From Alistipes dispar (GTDB taxonomy: Bacteria; Bacteroidota; Bacteroidia; Bacteroidales; Rikenellaceae), in the NCBI RefSeq assembly GCF_006542685.1, contig NZ_AP019736.1, positions 716,001 through 780,000 on the forward strand: 64,000 nucleotides of DNA. Reading direction: 5' to 3'. The translations under genes were made by a program, and so were the position numbers. Positions 54,612-62,909 of this stretch are shown here, in pieces. Position 1 is the first letter of the stretch. Every line of letters starts with the position of its first letter. Below the pieces are notes generated by a model. That model did not search any database. It was given only the letters and a program-made list of their open reading frames with translations, and was not told where the DNA came from.

Positions 54612-55361
54612 ATGGGAAAAGACAAACTCCGCAAATTCCGCGAAAACCTGACTTTCGACTGTTTCGTACAACCCGAATTCGACGAGGTGTTCCGCCGCGA
54701 CCACCCGCTCAAGGGACATTGGCACGACTCGTTCTTCCGCAACGACAACCCGATCGTCCTGGAGCTGGGCTGCGGCAAGGGCGAATACACCGTGGCGCTG
54801 GCCGAACGCGACCCGTCGCGCAACTACATAGGCATCGACATCAAGGGCGCCCGCATGTGGCGCGGAGCCAAGACCGCGACCGAACGGGGTATGCGGAACG
54901 TGGGATTCCTGCGCACGCGCATCGAGTTCATCAACGGGCTCTTCGGCGAAGGGGAGGTCTCGGAGATCTGGATCACCTTCCCCGATCCGCAGCTCAAAAC
55001 GCGCCGCGCCAAGAAGCGGCTCACCTCGCCGCTCTTCCTCGAATACTACGCCCGCCTGCTCCGGGCCGACGGGACGATCCACCTCAAAACCGACTCCAAG
55101 CACCTCTACGCCTACACGAACGAGGTCATCCGCCGCTTCGGTCTGCCCTGCGCGGTCTCGAACCCCGACATCTACGGCTCGGGGTATGCCGACGAGGTGC
55201 TTTCGGTGAAAACGGCCTACGAACAGTTGTTCCTCGGCATGGGGCTGCCGATCACCTACACGCGCTTCTCGCTCGGCGGCCGGCGCGAATTCCCTTGGTT
55301 CGACTGGGAGGAGGACGAAAAGTCGGAGAAGGACAACGAAGCCGAACGCGGAAACCGCTGA
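54612..55361 (+). CDS. trmB: tRNA (guanine46-N7)-methyltransferase
   Basis: A 249-aa class I methyltransferase. SAM motif I is VLELGCGKGEYTVALAERD, then NYIGIDIKGARMWRGAKTA and the TrmB-specific EIWITFPDPQLKTRRAKKRL with the catalytic aspartate. It makes m7G46 in tRNA. The C-terminus has an acidic-basic tail. It lies 49 bp after the GldH-like gene. Confidence 0.95.
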   Translation: MGKDKLRKFRENLTFDCFVQPEFDEVFRRDHPLKGHWHDSFFRNDNPIVLELGCGKGEYTVALAERDPSRNYIGIDIKGARMWRGAKTATERGMRNVGFLRTRIEFINGLFGEGEVSEIWITFPDPQLKTRRAKKRLTSPLFLEYYARLLRADGTIHLKTDSKHLYAYTNEVIRRFGLPCAVSNPDIYGSGYADEVLSVKTAYEQLFLGMGLPITYTRFSLGGRREFPWFDWEEDEKSEKDNEAERGNR

Positions 55362-55518
55362 CCCGGAACAAAAACGCCGTTTCCGATCTCCGGCCGGCCG
55401 CCATGCAGCCGGATTCCCCGTCCGGGGCGGAACCCGTCCGCCTCGCCGATCTTGCCCGACACGATCGAGAAGGTCGCCGCCGGATCCGGAACGCGCTGAC
55501 GGCAAGGCCTCCAAACGG

Positions 55519-55556
55519 CGAATCGGCGCCGCCCTGGAACGGGCGGCGCCGATTCG
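55519..55556 (-). terminator. 16-bp perfect hairpin between trmB and the alkaline phosphatase gene
   Basis: Bases 55519-55534 pair with 55541-55556 over a 6-nt loop. No clear T run on either side. It sits 29 bp past the phosphatase stop. Confidence 0.6.
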
Positions 55557-55584
55557 CATTCCGACAGACATGTCCCGCTTCGGA

Positions 55585-56688
55585 CTACTCCAGACCGAGC
55601 AGCTCCATGATCCGGCGGGCCAGTTCCGTGTTGTCCATCACGCCGCGGATGGCATCGGCTCCCGCACCGTAGAGATAGACCGGCACGAGCGTTCCGGTAT
55701 GTCCCTTCGTCGAGAAGCGGTAGTCGATGCCGCTCTCCGCACGGGTGAAATCGGCATTGCCGCTGGGAATCGTCAGACCGCCCGTCTCGTGGTCGGCCGT
55801 CACGACGACCAGCGTTCCGGGCGTGCGGTCGGCGAAGTCCATCGCCGCGGCCACCGTCCGGTCGAAATCGCGCATCTCGGCCAGCAGCCGTTCGGCGTCG
55901 TTGCCGTGGCATGCGCCGTCGATCAGCGAACCTTCGATCATCAGCAGGAATCCCCCGCCGCGCTCGCCGGCAATCCCTTCGAGCAATTCCATCGCCTTGC
56001 GTGACGCGCGCGGCAGGAAATCGCCCCGCTCGGAGACCGCGAATCCGTCGAACTCCTTCTCGTCCACGGCGCAAAGCAACCGCCCCGACGAGACCTCCTC
56101 GGCCTCGTCGAGCGACTGCACGACCCGGTATCCGCGCCGGGCGAACGCCTCGGCATAGGTTCCGCCCTCGTCGCAGGGCTTTTGCAGATTCCGCCAGCCG
56201 CCGCCCAGCATCACGTCGATCCCCGACGAAAGCATGTCGCGCGTGATGGCCTCCGTCTCCCCGCGGTTTCCGACATGCGCGTAGAACGCCGCGGGTGTCG
56301 CATGCTGAAGGTAGGTCACCACGGCCAGGCCCGTGGCCATATCCCGCTCCGCGGCGCGTTCCATCATCGAATGCAGCGCATTCCCTTCGGGATCGAGCCC
56401 CAGCACGCTGTTGTTCGTCTTCCCGCCCGTCGCCAGCGCCGTACCGGCCGCCGCCGAATCGGTGACGCGGTTGTTGGCCGAGTAGGTCGAGATGAGCGCC
56501 ACGCCCTCGGCCCGGTCGAAGGCCGTGGGTTCATAGCCGTTTTCGATCTTGAGCATCGACACCTGCGCCAGCCCCATGCCGTCGCCGATCAGATAAATCA
56601 CATTGCGCACGCCTTCCGCGGAGGTCTGCGCCGCCAGGCTCCCCGCCGAAAGCAGAAAAGCCGCCAGAAAAAGTATCGTTTTCTTCAT
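55585..56688 (-). CDS. Alkaline phosphatase (PhoA family), exported
   Basis: A 367-aa protein with a signal peptide ending SLAAQ. PhoA-family motifs are present: NVIYLIGDGMG (metal aspartate), the nucleophile serine in VTDSAAAGTALATGGKTNN, MIEGSLIDGACHGND (Zn ligands Asp and His) and VTADHETGGL. It is shorter than E. coli PhoA (471 aa), like other Bacteroidales members. The usual DWAGH reads DGACH, but the metal-binding Asp and His are kept. It releases phosphate from monoesters in the periplasm. Confidence 0.93.
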   Translation of the reverse strand: MKKTILFLAAFLLSAGSLAAQTSAEGVRNVIYLIGDGMGLAQVSMLKIENGYEPTAFDRAEGVALISTYSANNRVTDSAAAGTALATGGKTNNSVLGLDPEGNALHSMMERAAERDMATGLAVVTYLQHATPAAFYAHVGNRGETEAITRDMLSSGIDVMLGGGWRNLQKPCDEGGTYAEAFARRGYRVVQSLDEAEEVSSGRLLCAVDEKEFDGFAVSERGDFLPRASRKAMELLEGIAGERGGGFLLMIEGSLIDGACHGNDAERLLAEMRDFDRTVAAAMDFADRTPGTLVVVTADHETGGLTIPSGNADFTRAESGIDYRFSTKGHTGTLVPVYLYGAGADAIRGVMDNTELARRIMELLGLE

Positions 56689-56696
56689 AACGGAAA

Positions 56697-56704
56697 CAAA
56701 GTTA
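56697..56704 (-). promoter_or_regulatory. -7 box for the alkaline phosphatase gene
   Basis: TAACTTTG on the minus strand; it almost abuts the ATG at 56688, leaving a leader of only a few bases. Confidence 0.5.
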
Positions 56705-56727
56705 GCGATATTGAGCGAACTTTTTAC

Positions 56728-56735
56728 TACATTTA
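56728..56735 (+). promoter_or_regulatory. -7 box for ung
   Basis: TACATTTA, one mismatch to TAnnTTTG, 28 bp before the ung ATG. Confidence 0.45.
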
Positions 56736-56762
56736 CGCAACTTTAACCGCATCGTAACTCCT

Positions 56763-57425
56763 ATGGATGTAAAGATCGCACCCGACTGGAAAGAGCTGCT
56801 AGCTCCCGAATTCGAGAAACCCTATTTCGTCGCCCTGACCGATTTCGTCCGGCAGGAATACGCCACGCGACGCATCTACCCGCGCGGCAGCAACATCTTC
56901 CGGGCTTTCGACAAATGCCCGTTCGACCGTCTGAAGGTGGTCATCATCGGGCAGGACCCCTACCACGGCCCCGGGCAGGCCAACGGCCTCTGCTTCTCGG
57001 TGGCGGACGGCATTCCCTTCCCGCCGTCGCTGCAAAATATCTTCAAGGAGGTCTCCGACGACACCGGAACGCCCGTCCCCGCCTCGGGCAACCTCGACCG
57101 CTGGGCCGAACAGGGCGTGCTGCTGCTGAACTCCGTGCTGACGGTCCGCGCCCACGAGGCGGCCTCGCACGCAGGCCGCGGCTGGGAGACCTTCACCGAC
57201 GCCGTGGTCCGCGCCATCGCCGAACGCAAGGAGGGCATCGTCTATATGCTCTGGGGCAGTTACGCCCAGCGCAAGGGCGCCATCGCCGACCCGCAGCGCA
57301 ACCTCATCCTCAAGGCCGTGCACCCCTCGCCGCTCTCGGTTTACCGGGGATTCTTCGGCTGCCGCCACTTCTCGCGCGCCAACGACTACCTGCGCTCGGC
57401 GGGCAAGGAGCCGATCGTCTGGTAG
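56763..57425 (+). CDS. ung: Uracil-DNA glycosylase, family 1
   Basis: A 220-aa enzyme with the family 1 motifs: catalytic water-activating loop VVIIGQDPYHGPGQANGL, LLLNSVLTV, and the DNA intercalation loop HPSPLSVYRGFFG. It removes uracil from DNA. Length is standard. Divergent from the phosphatase gene. Confidence 0.97.
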   Translation: MDVKIAPDWKELLAPEFEKPYFVALTDFVRQEYATRRIYPRGSNIFRAFDKCPFDRLKVVIIGQDPYHGPGQANGLCFSVADGIPFPPSLQNIFKEVSDDTGTPVPASGNLDRWAEQGVLLLNSVLTVRAHEAASHAGRGWETFTDAVVRAIAERKEGIVYMLWGSYAQRKGAIADPQRNLILKAVHPSPLSVYRGFFGCRHFSRANDYLRSAGKEPIVW

Positions 57426-57518
57426 CCCGCTCCGCGACAGGCCGTCCCGCGAAGGGATGCCGCCCGCCGTGCGGTCCGATTCCGGAAACAGCGTCCCGGC
57501 GTTTCCGCACCTTCCGAC

Positions 57519-57550
57519 GCCCCCGCATCCGCTCTCCGCGATGCGGGGGC
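57519..57550 (+). terminator. Hairpin between ung and the flavodoxin gene
   Basis: GCCCCCGCATC (57519-57529) pairs with GATGCGGGGGC (57540-57550) over a 10-nt loop; no T run. The rest of the 234-bp gap holds only a weak TTTCTTTG box near 57617. Confidence 0.5.
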
Positions 57551-57659
57551 ATCGCACAAAGACGGTATCGGTCCCGCCGCAAAAATCCCGGAATCTCGGT
57601 ATTGCCCGACTTGCGGAAATGCCGTTTCTTTGCATAGAACCAAAAACACATCAGAGACT

Positions 57660-58154
57660 ATGACCGGAATTTTTTACGGCAGCACGACCGGATCGACCGA
57701 GGCCGTCGCACAGGACATCGCCAAACAGCTCGGCATCGCGGATGCCGACGTACACAACGTGGCCGACGCTTCGGCCGACGAAACCGACAAATACGACCTG
57801 CTGGTCCTCGGCTCCCCGACCTGGGGCAACGGCGACCTGCAGGACGACTGGTACAGGTTCCTCGACCGGCTGAAGACCCGCGACCTGACCGGCAGGAAGG
57901 TCGCCCTGTTCGGCTGCGGCGACAGCGGCTCCTACCCCGACACCTTCTGCGACGCCGTAGGGCTGCTCTACGAGGAGCTGCAACCGACCGGATGCATTTT
58001 CGTCGGCTCCTACGAACCCGTGGGATACGACGTCACGGACTCGCTCGTCTGCGCCGACGGCAGGTTCGTAGGGCTGGCCATCGACGAAAGCGCCCCGGAC
58101 AAGACCGAAGAACGCGTCGCGGCATGGTGCCGGCTGCTCAGAACCGAAGAATAG
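57660..58154 (+). CDS. fldA: Flavodoxin, long-chain type
   Basis: A 164-aa flavodoxin. The FMN phosphate loop is FYGSTTGSTEAVA, then LVLGSPTWGNGDLQDDW and the second isoalloxazine loop FGCGDSGSYPDTFCDAVG. The inserted loop marks the long-chain class. It carries electrons in place of ferredoxin, often under low iron. The DUF2023 gene follows 2 bp later. Confidence 0.95.
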   Translation: MTGIFYGSTTGSTEAVAQDIAKQLGIADADVHNVADASADETDKYDLLVLGSPTWGNGDLQDDWYRFLDRLKTRDLTGRKVALFGCGDSGSYPDTFCDAVGLLYEELQPTGCIFVGSYEPVGYDVTDSLVCADGRFVGLAIDESAPDKTEERVAAWCRLLRTEE

Positions 58155-58156
58155 CC

Positions 58157-58513
58157 ATGAGCGCCGAAGAGTTCCACCGCTACGACTCGATGAAGCTGTT
58201 CCTGCACCAGATCTACGAGTTCCGGAAGGGCGTGCGCAACCTCGTGCTCTGCACCATGTGCCGCACGTGCGCCTCGCTGCTCGCCGAACGGCTCGAACGT
58301 CAGGGCATCGGCTACCTCATTCAGGAGGTGGCGGGCAGCAAGGTGAACCTCTATTTCGGCAACCGCCGCTGCCTCGATGCCGTAGCGACATTCATCCACA
58401 AACCGCTCAACCGGCTCTCGCCCGAGGAGGATTTCATGCTCGGCACCATGCTCGGCTACGACATCGCGGGACAGTGCGAACGCTACTGCAAGCGTCTCCG
58501 GGAACAGGCATAG
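58157..58513 (+). CDS. DUF2023 family protein coupled to flavodoxin
   Basis: A 118-aa protein matching the DUF2023 pattern: MKLFLHQIYEFRKGVRNLVL, CTMCRTCASLLAERL, VNLYFGNRRCLD and DFMLGTMLGYD. The CTMCRTC segment could bind a metal or cluster. Members usually sit beside a flavodoxin gene in Bacteroidetes and related groups, as here, so a role in flavodoxin loading or iron response is plausible but unproven. Confidence 0.88.
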   Translation: MSAEEFHRYDSMKLFLHQIYEFRKGVRNLVLCTMCRTCASLLAERLERQGIGYLIQEVAGSKVNLYFGNRRCLDAVATFIHKPLNRLSPEEDFMLGTMLGYDIAGQCERYCKRLREQA

Positions 58514-58609
58514 GAATCCGGGTATCCGGACACAAGTCCCGGATGCGGACATACATACGCCCCGCCGCGAGGAACGCTCCGTCCGCCGGAGCCTCTCCCG
58601 CACGACGAA

Positions 58610-58640
58610 ACGGCCCCGGAGCGAATCGCTCCGGGGCCGT
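58610..58640 (-). terminator. Hairpin between DUF2023 gene and rpoD
   Basis: A near-perfect inverted repeat (58610-58623 with 58627-58640) with a tiny loop. On the minus strand TTTC follows. It probably ends rpoD transcription, 21 bp past the stop. Confidence 0.6.
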
Positions 58641-58660
58641 CTTCTCGCTCCGATCCGGGG

Positions 58661-59521
58661 TTATCCCAGATAGGACTTCAGGAGCTTCGACCGCGACGAA
58701 TGACGCAGGCGGCGGATCGCCTTCTCCTTGATCTGACGCACGCGCTCGCGCGTGAGGTCGAACTTCTCGCCGATCTCCTCGAGGGTCATCTCCGAGCAGC
58801 CGATGCCGAAGAAATACTTGATGATGTCGCGCTCGCGCTCGGTGAGCGTCTCCAGCGCGCGGTCCACCTCCGTCGAAAGCGACTCGTTAATCAGCCCGCG
58901 GTCCGCATTGGGCGAATCGGGATTCACCAGCACGTCGAGCAGCGAGTTGTCCTCGCCGTCGGCGAACGGGGCATCTACCGAGACATGACGGCCGGCGACA
59001 CGCAGCGTGTCGGTCACCTTCTCCTTCGGAAGCTCCAGCTCCGAGGCCAGCTCCTCGGGCGACGGCGTGCGCTCGTGCTCCTGCTCGAAGCGGGCGAACG
59101 CCTTGTTGATCTTGTTGAGCGAGCCGACCTGGTTCAGCGGCAGACGCACGATGCGCGACTGCTCGGCCAGAGCCTGTAGAATCGACTGGCGGATCCACCA
59201 CACAGCGTAGGAAATGAACTTGAAACCGCGGGTTTCGTCGAACTTCTCGGCGGCCTTGATAAGCCCCAGGTTACCCTCGTTGATGAGGTCCGGAAGGCTC
59301 AGGCCCTGATTCTGGTATTGTTTGGCGACGGAGACCACGAACCGCAGGTTCGCCTTGGTGAGTTTCTCCAGCGCCTCCTGGTCTCCTTTCTTGATCCGTT
59401 GGGCGAGTTCCACCTCCTCCTCGACCGTGATGAGCTCCTCCTTGCCGATCTCCTGCAAGTACTTGTCCAGCGACGCGCTCTCGCGGTTGGTGATGGATTT
59501 CGTGATTTTTAACTGACGCAT
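58661..59521 (-). CDS. rpoD: Primary RNA polymerase sigma factor (sigma-70 family, Bacteroidetes type)
   Basis: A 286-aa sigma factor lacking region 1.1. Region 1.2 begins DKYLQEIGKEELITVEEE, region 2 has NLRFVVSVAKQYQNQGLSLPDLI and FKFISYAVWWIRQSI, region 3 HERTPSPEELA, and region 4.2 MTLEEIGEKFDLTRERVRQIK. This short form is the primary sigma (sigma-ABfr) of Bacteroidetes that reads the TTTG/TAnnTTTG promoters seen throughout the window. A TAACTTTT box lies at 59548-59541. Confidence 0.95.
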   Translation of the reverse strand: MRQLKITKSITNRESASLDKYLQEIGKEELITVEEEVELAQRIKKGDQEALEKLTKANLRFVVSVAKQYQNQGLSLPDLINEGNLGLIKAAEKFDETRGFKFISYAVWWIRQSILQALAEQSRIVRLPLNQVGSLNKINKAFARFEQEHERTPSPEELASELELPKEKVTDTLRVAGRHVSVDAPFADGEDNSLLDVLVNPDSPNADRGLINESLSTEVDRALETLTERERDIIKYFFGIGCSEMTLEEIGEKFDLTRERVRQIKEKAIRRLRHSSRSKLLKSYLG

Positions 59522-59585
59522 CTTCTTATCTGTACTCCAAAAAAGTTAATCTTCCGCATGAAAAACCCGCCCGGACCGCCGCCGG

Positions 59586-61067
59586 CTACTCCACAAGCAT
59601 ATAGCTTGCCGAGCGGCCGTTGGGATAGATGCCGTCGATCGAGCGGATCTTCTCGGTCATGCGCTCCATGTCCGAGAGCGAGTAAACCGGCGCGTCGTTG
59701 ATGTGCGTAATCACGAATCCCTGCTTGACACGGGCACGGGAGAGGATTCCGCCCTGCTTGACGCCGACCACCTGCACGCCGCCCCGAATGTCGAGCTCGC
59801 GGCAGAGTTTCGTGCCCGCGTCGGCGAATTTGCCGCCCAAAGCCTCGACCACATCGACGTCCTCCTTGGTGATCAGTTCCGTTTTACCTGCCTTATTACG
59901 CAAAGTGACGTCGATTTGTTTCACGTCGCCGTCTCTTTTTACCGACAATTTCACCTTGTCGTTGGGACGGTGGCGTGCGATCTGCTCCTGCAGCGTCGCG
60001 GCATCGTTGATTTTCAGACCGTCGATCTCCACGATCACGTCGCCCTTGCGGATGCCCGCCTCCGAAGCCGAGCCGCCCTCGGTCACGCCGGCCACATAGA
60101 CGCCGCCGATCTCCTTGATGCCGAGTTCCTCGCCCTCGCTGTCGATGAAGTCCTGATCCACGGGACGGAACATGATGCCCAGCATGGCGCGCTGCACGAC
60201 GCCGTACTCCTTCAGATCGACCACTACCTTGCGCACGATCGACTCCGGAATGGCGAACGAATAGCCGATGTAACTGCCTGTCTGCGATTTGATGAGCGTA
60301 TTGATGCCCACCAGCTCGCCGTGCGTGTTCACCAGCGCGCCGCCCGAGTTGCCGGGATTCACCGCGGCATCGGTCTGGATGAACGACTCGATGCGGAAAT
60401 CGTTGGGAATGGCCCCCAGATTACGCGCCTTGGCGCTCACGATGCCGGCCGTGATGGTCGATTGCAGGTCGAAGGGCGAACCGATGGCCAGCACCCACTC
60501 GCCCAGCCGCAGCGCATCGGACGAACCGAACGGCAGCGTCGGCAGGTCGTCGGCGTCGATCTTCAGCAGCGCCACGTCCGTCGCCGAATCCGTGCCGACG
60601 AGCCTGGCGTCGAACGTCCGCCCGTCGTTGAGCTTCACGCGCAGTTTCGAGGCGCCGTCCACCACGTGGTTGTTCGTCACCACATAGCCGTCCTTCGAAA
60701 TGATGACGCCCGAGCCTCCGGCCCGCTGTTCGCGGTAACGCGGCCGTCCGTCGCCGTAACCGTAGTCCTGCGGAATGCCGAAGAACTCGAGGAACGGGTC
60801 GTAGCCGCGGCGCTGCGGCATCTCGACCTGCTGGATGGCCTCGATATTGACCACGGCCTTCACCGCGTTCTCGGCGGCATACGTCAGGTCGGGATACTTG
60901 TCGCTTTGGTACGACGTGAAATGCGTGCCCAGCGCCGGGGTACGCTCCACTTCGCGTTCGATATACTTCACCTCGCCGCCGCGCCCGCCGCTCACGGCCC
61001 AGGCCGTCACGCCGCCCGCCGCAGCCGCGACGGCGATAGCTCCCAAAAACAAAAATGCCTTTTTCAT
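59586..61067 (-). CDS. htrA: Do/HtrA (DegP-like) periplasmic serine protease
   Basis: A 493-aa protein with an N-terminal signal or membrane segment (residues about 4-25). The catalytic triad is H134 (TNNHVVDGA), D164 (SATDVALLKID) and S241 (NPGNSGGAL). Two PDZ domains follow (about 290-375 and 400-485), the first with GGVYVAGVTEGGSASEAGIRKGD. It degrades or holds misfolded envelope proteins. It lies 64 bp upstream of nothing obvious on its strand and is not linked to rpoD by overlap. No TAnnTTTG box is clear upstream. Confidence 0.95.
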   Translation of the reverse strand: MKKAFLFLGAIAVAAAAGGVTAWAVSGGRGGEVKYIEREVERTPALGTHFTSYQSDKYPDLTYAAENAVKAVVNIEAIQQVEMPQRRGYDPFLEFFGIPQDYGYGDGRPRYREQRAGGSGVIISKDGYVVTNNHVVDGASKLRVKLNDGRTFDARLVGTDSATDVALLKIDADDLPTLPFGSSDALRLGEWVLAIGSPFDLQSTITAGIVSAKARNLGAIPNDFRIESFIQTDAAVNPGNSGGALVNTHGELVGINTLIKSQTGSYIGYSFAIPESIVRKVVVDLKEYGVVQRAMLGIMFRPVDQDFIDSEGEELGIKEIGGVYVAGVTEGGSASEAGIRKGDVIVEIDGLKINDAATLQEQIARHRPNDKVKLSVKRDGDVKQIDVTLRNKAGKTELITKEDVDVVEALGGKFADAGTKLCRELDIRGGVQVVGVKQGGILSRARVKQGFVITHINDAPVYSLSDMERMTEKIRSIDGIYPNGRSASYMLVE

Positions 61068-61194
61068 AATGAATCGAAATGTTTAGGTTCTAATTATCAT
61101 TCGGAGGCAACTTCATCCATAAGCGAATCGTTTTTCAAGCCGGGTTTGCAGGACAAACGCACCCGCCCGGCCGGTTAGTATGTCCGTCCGGCAC

Positions 61195-61228
61195 AAAAAT
61201 CGGGGCATCCCCGACGGACGCCCCGATT
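61195..61228 (-). terminator. Intrinsic terminator of metK
   Basis: AATCGGGGC (61198-61206) pairs with GCCCCGATT (61220-61228). On the minus strand a T5 run follows the stem. It starts 19 bp past the metK stop. Confidence 0.8.
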
Positions 61229-61246
61229 CCATTGCCTTACAGACCG

Positions 61247-62551
<1,305 letters not shown>

Positions 62552-62616
62552 TGTTATCCGTTTTTTAGGGTTAAACGTATAAAATGGGAAAAATTGGCTG
62601 TTGGAATAAAAAACGT

Positions 62617-62669
62617 GCTGTTTTAGCGATTTTTTATTGTGGTTGCAAGCAGTCCAAATCTTTCCACAT
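62617..62669 (-). promoter_or_regulatory. SAM-II riboswitch aptamer in the metK leader
   Basis: Read on the minus strand, the SAM-II blocks appear in order: GUGG (62667-62664), GAUUU (62660-62656), UUGCA (62648-62644), CCAC (62642-62639, pairs with GUGG), an A-rich strand AAUAAAAAA (62638-62630), GCUAAA (62627-62622) and CAG (62620-62618), which can pair with CUG (62652-62650) to close the pseudoknot. The second helix is short. SAM-II is known from alphaproteobacteria and Bacteroidetes. Its place in front of metK supports the call. Confidence 0.75.
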
Positions 62670-62693
62670 TCCCCCGCCCGACAGACGGGAGGA

Positions 62694-62701
62694 CAAAGGT
62701 A
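62694..62701 (-). promoter_or_regulatory. -7 box for metK
   Basis: TACCTTTG on the minus strand. Transcripts would start near 62687, just before the aptamer, giving a leader of about 135 nt. Confidence 0.65.
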
Positions 62702-62854
62702 CGCATTTTTTCCGGAACCGCAAAATCCGGCCGCTGTTTTCCGCGAAAACGGGAATCCGGAGGAACGGGTCCTCCCCCGTTTCCGTCGCCGCGCACCGGC
62801 ATCCGGACCGGCCATGAAACGCCGCCTGCCGACCGCGCCCGGGTTCGCAGAACG

Positions 62855-62882
62855 AAAAAGCCACCGCTTCCGCGGTGGCTTT
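62855..62882 (-). terminator. Intrinsic terminator of the transketolase gene
   Basis: AAAGCCACCGC (62857-62867) pairs with GCGGTGGCTTT (62872-62882) over a 4-nt loop. A T5 run follows on the minus strand, 28 bp past the stop. Confidence 0.85.
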
Positions 62883-62909
62883 CATCATTCATATCGAGGT
62901 GCGCCAAAA

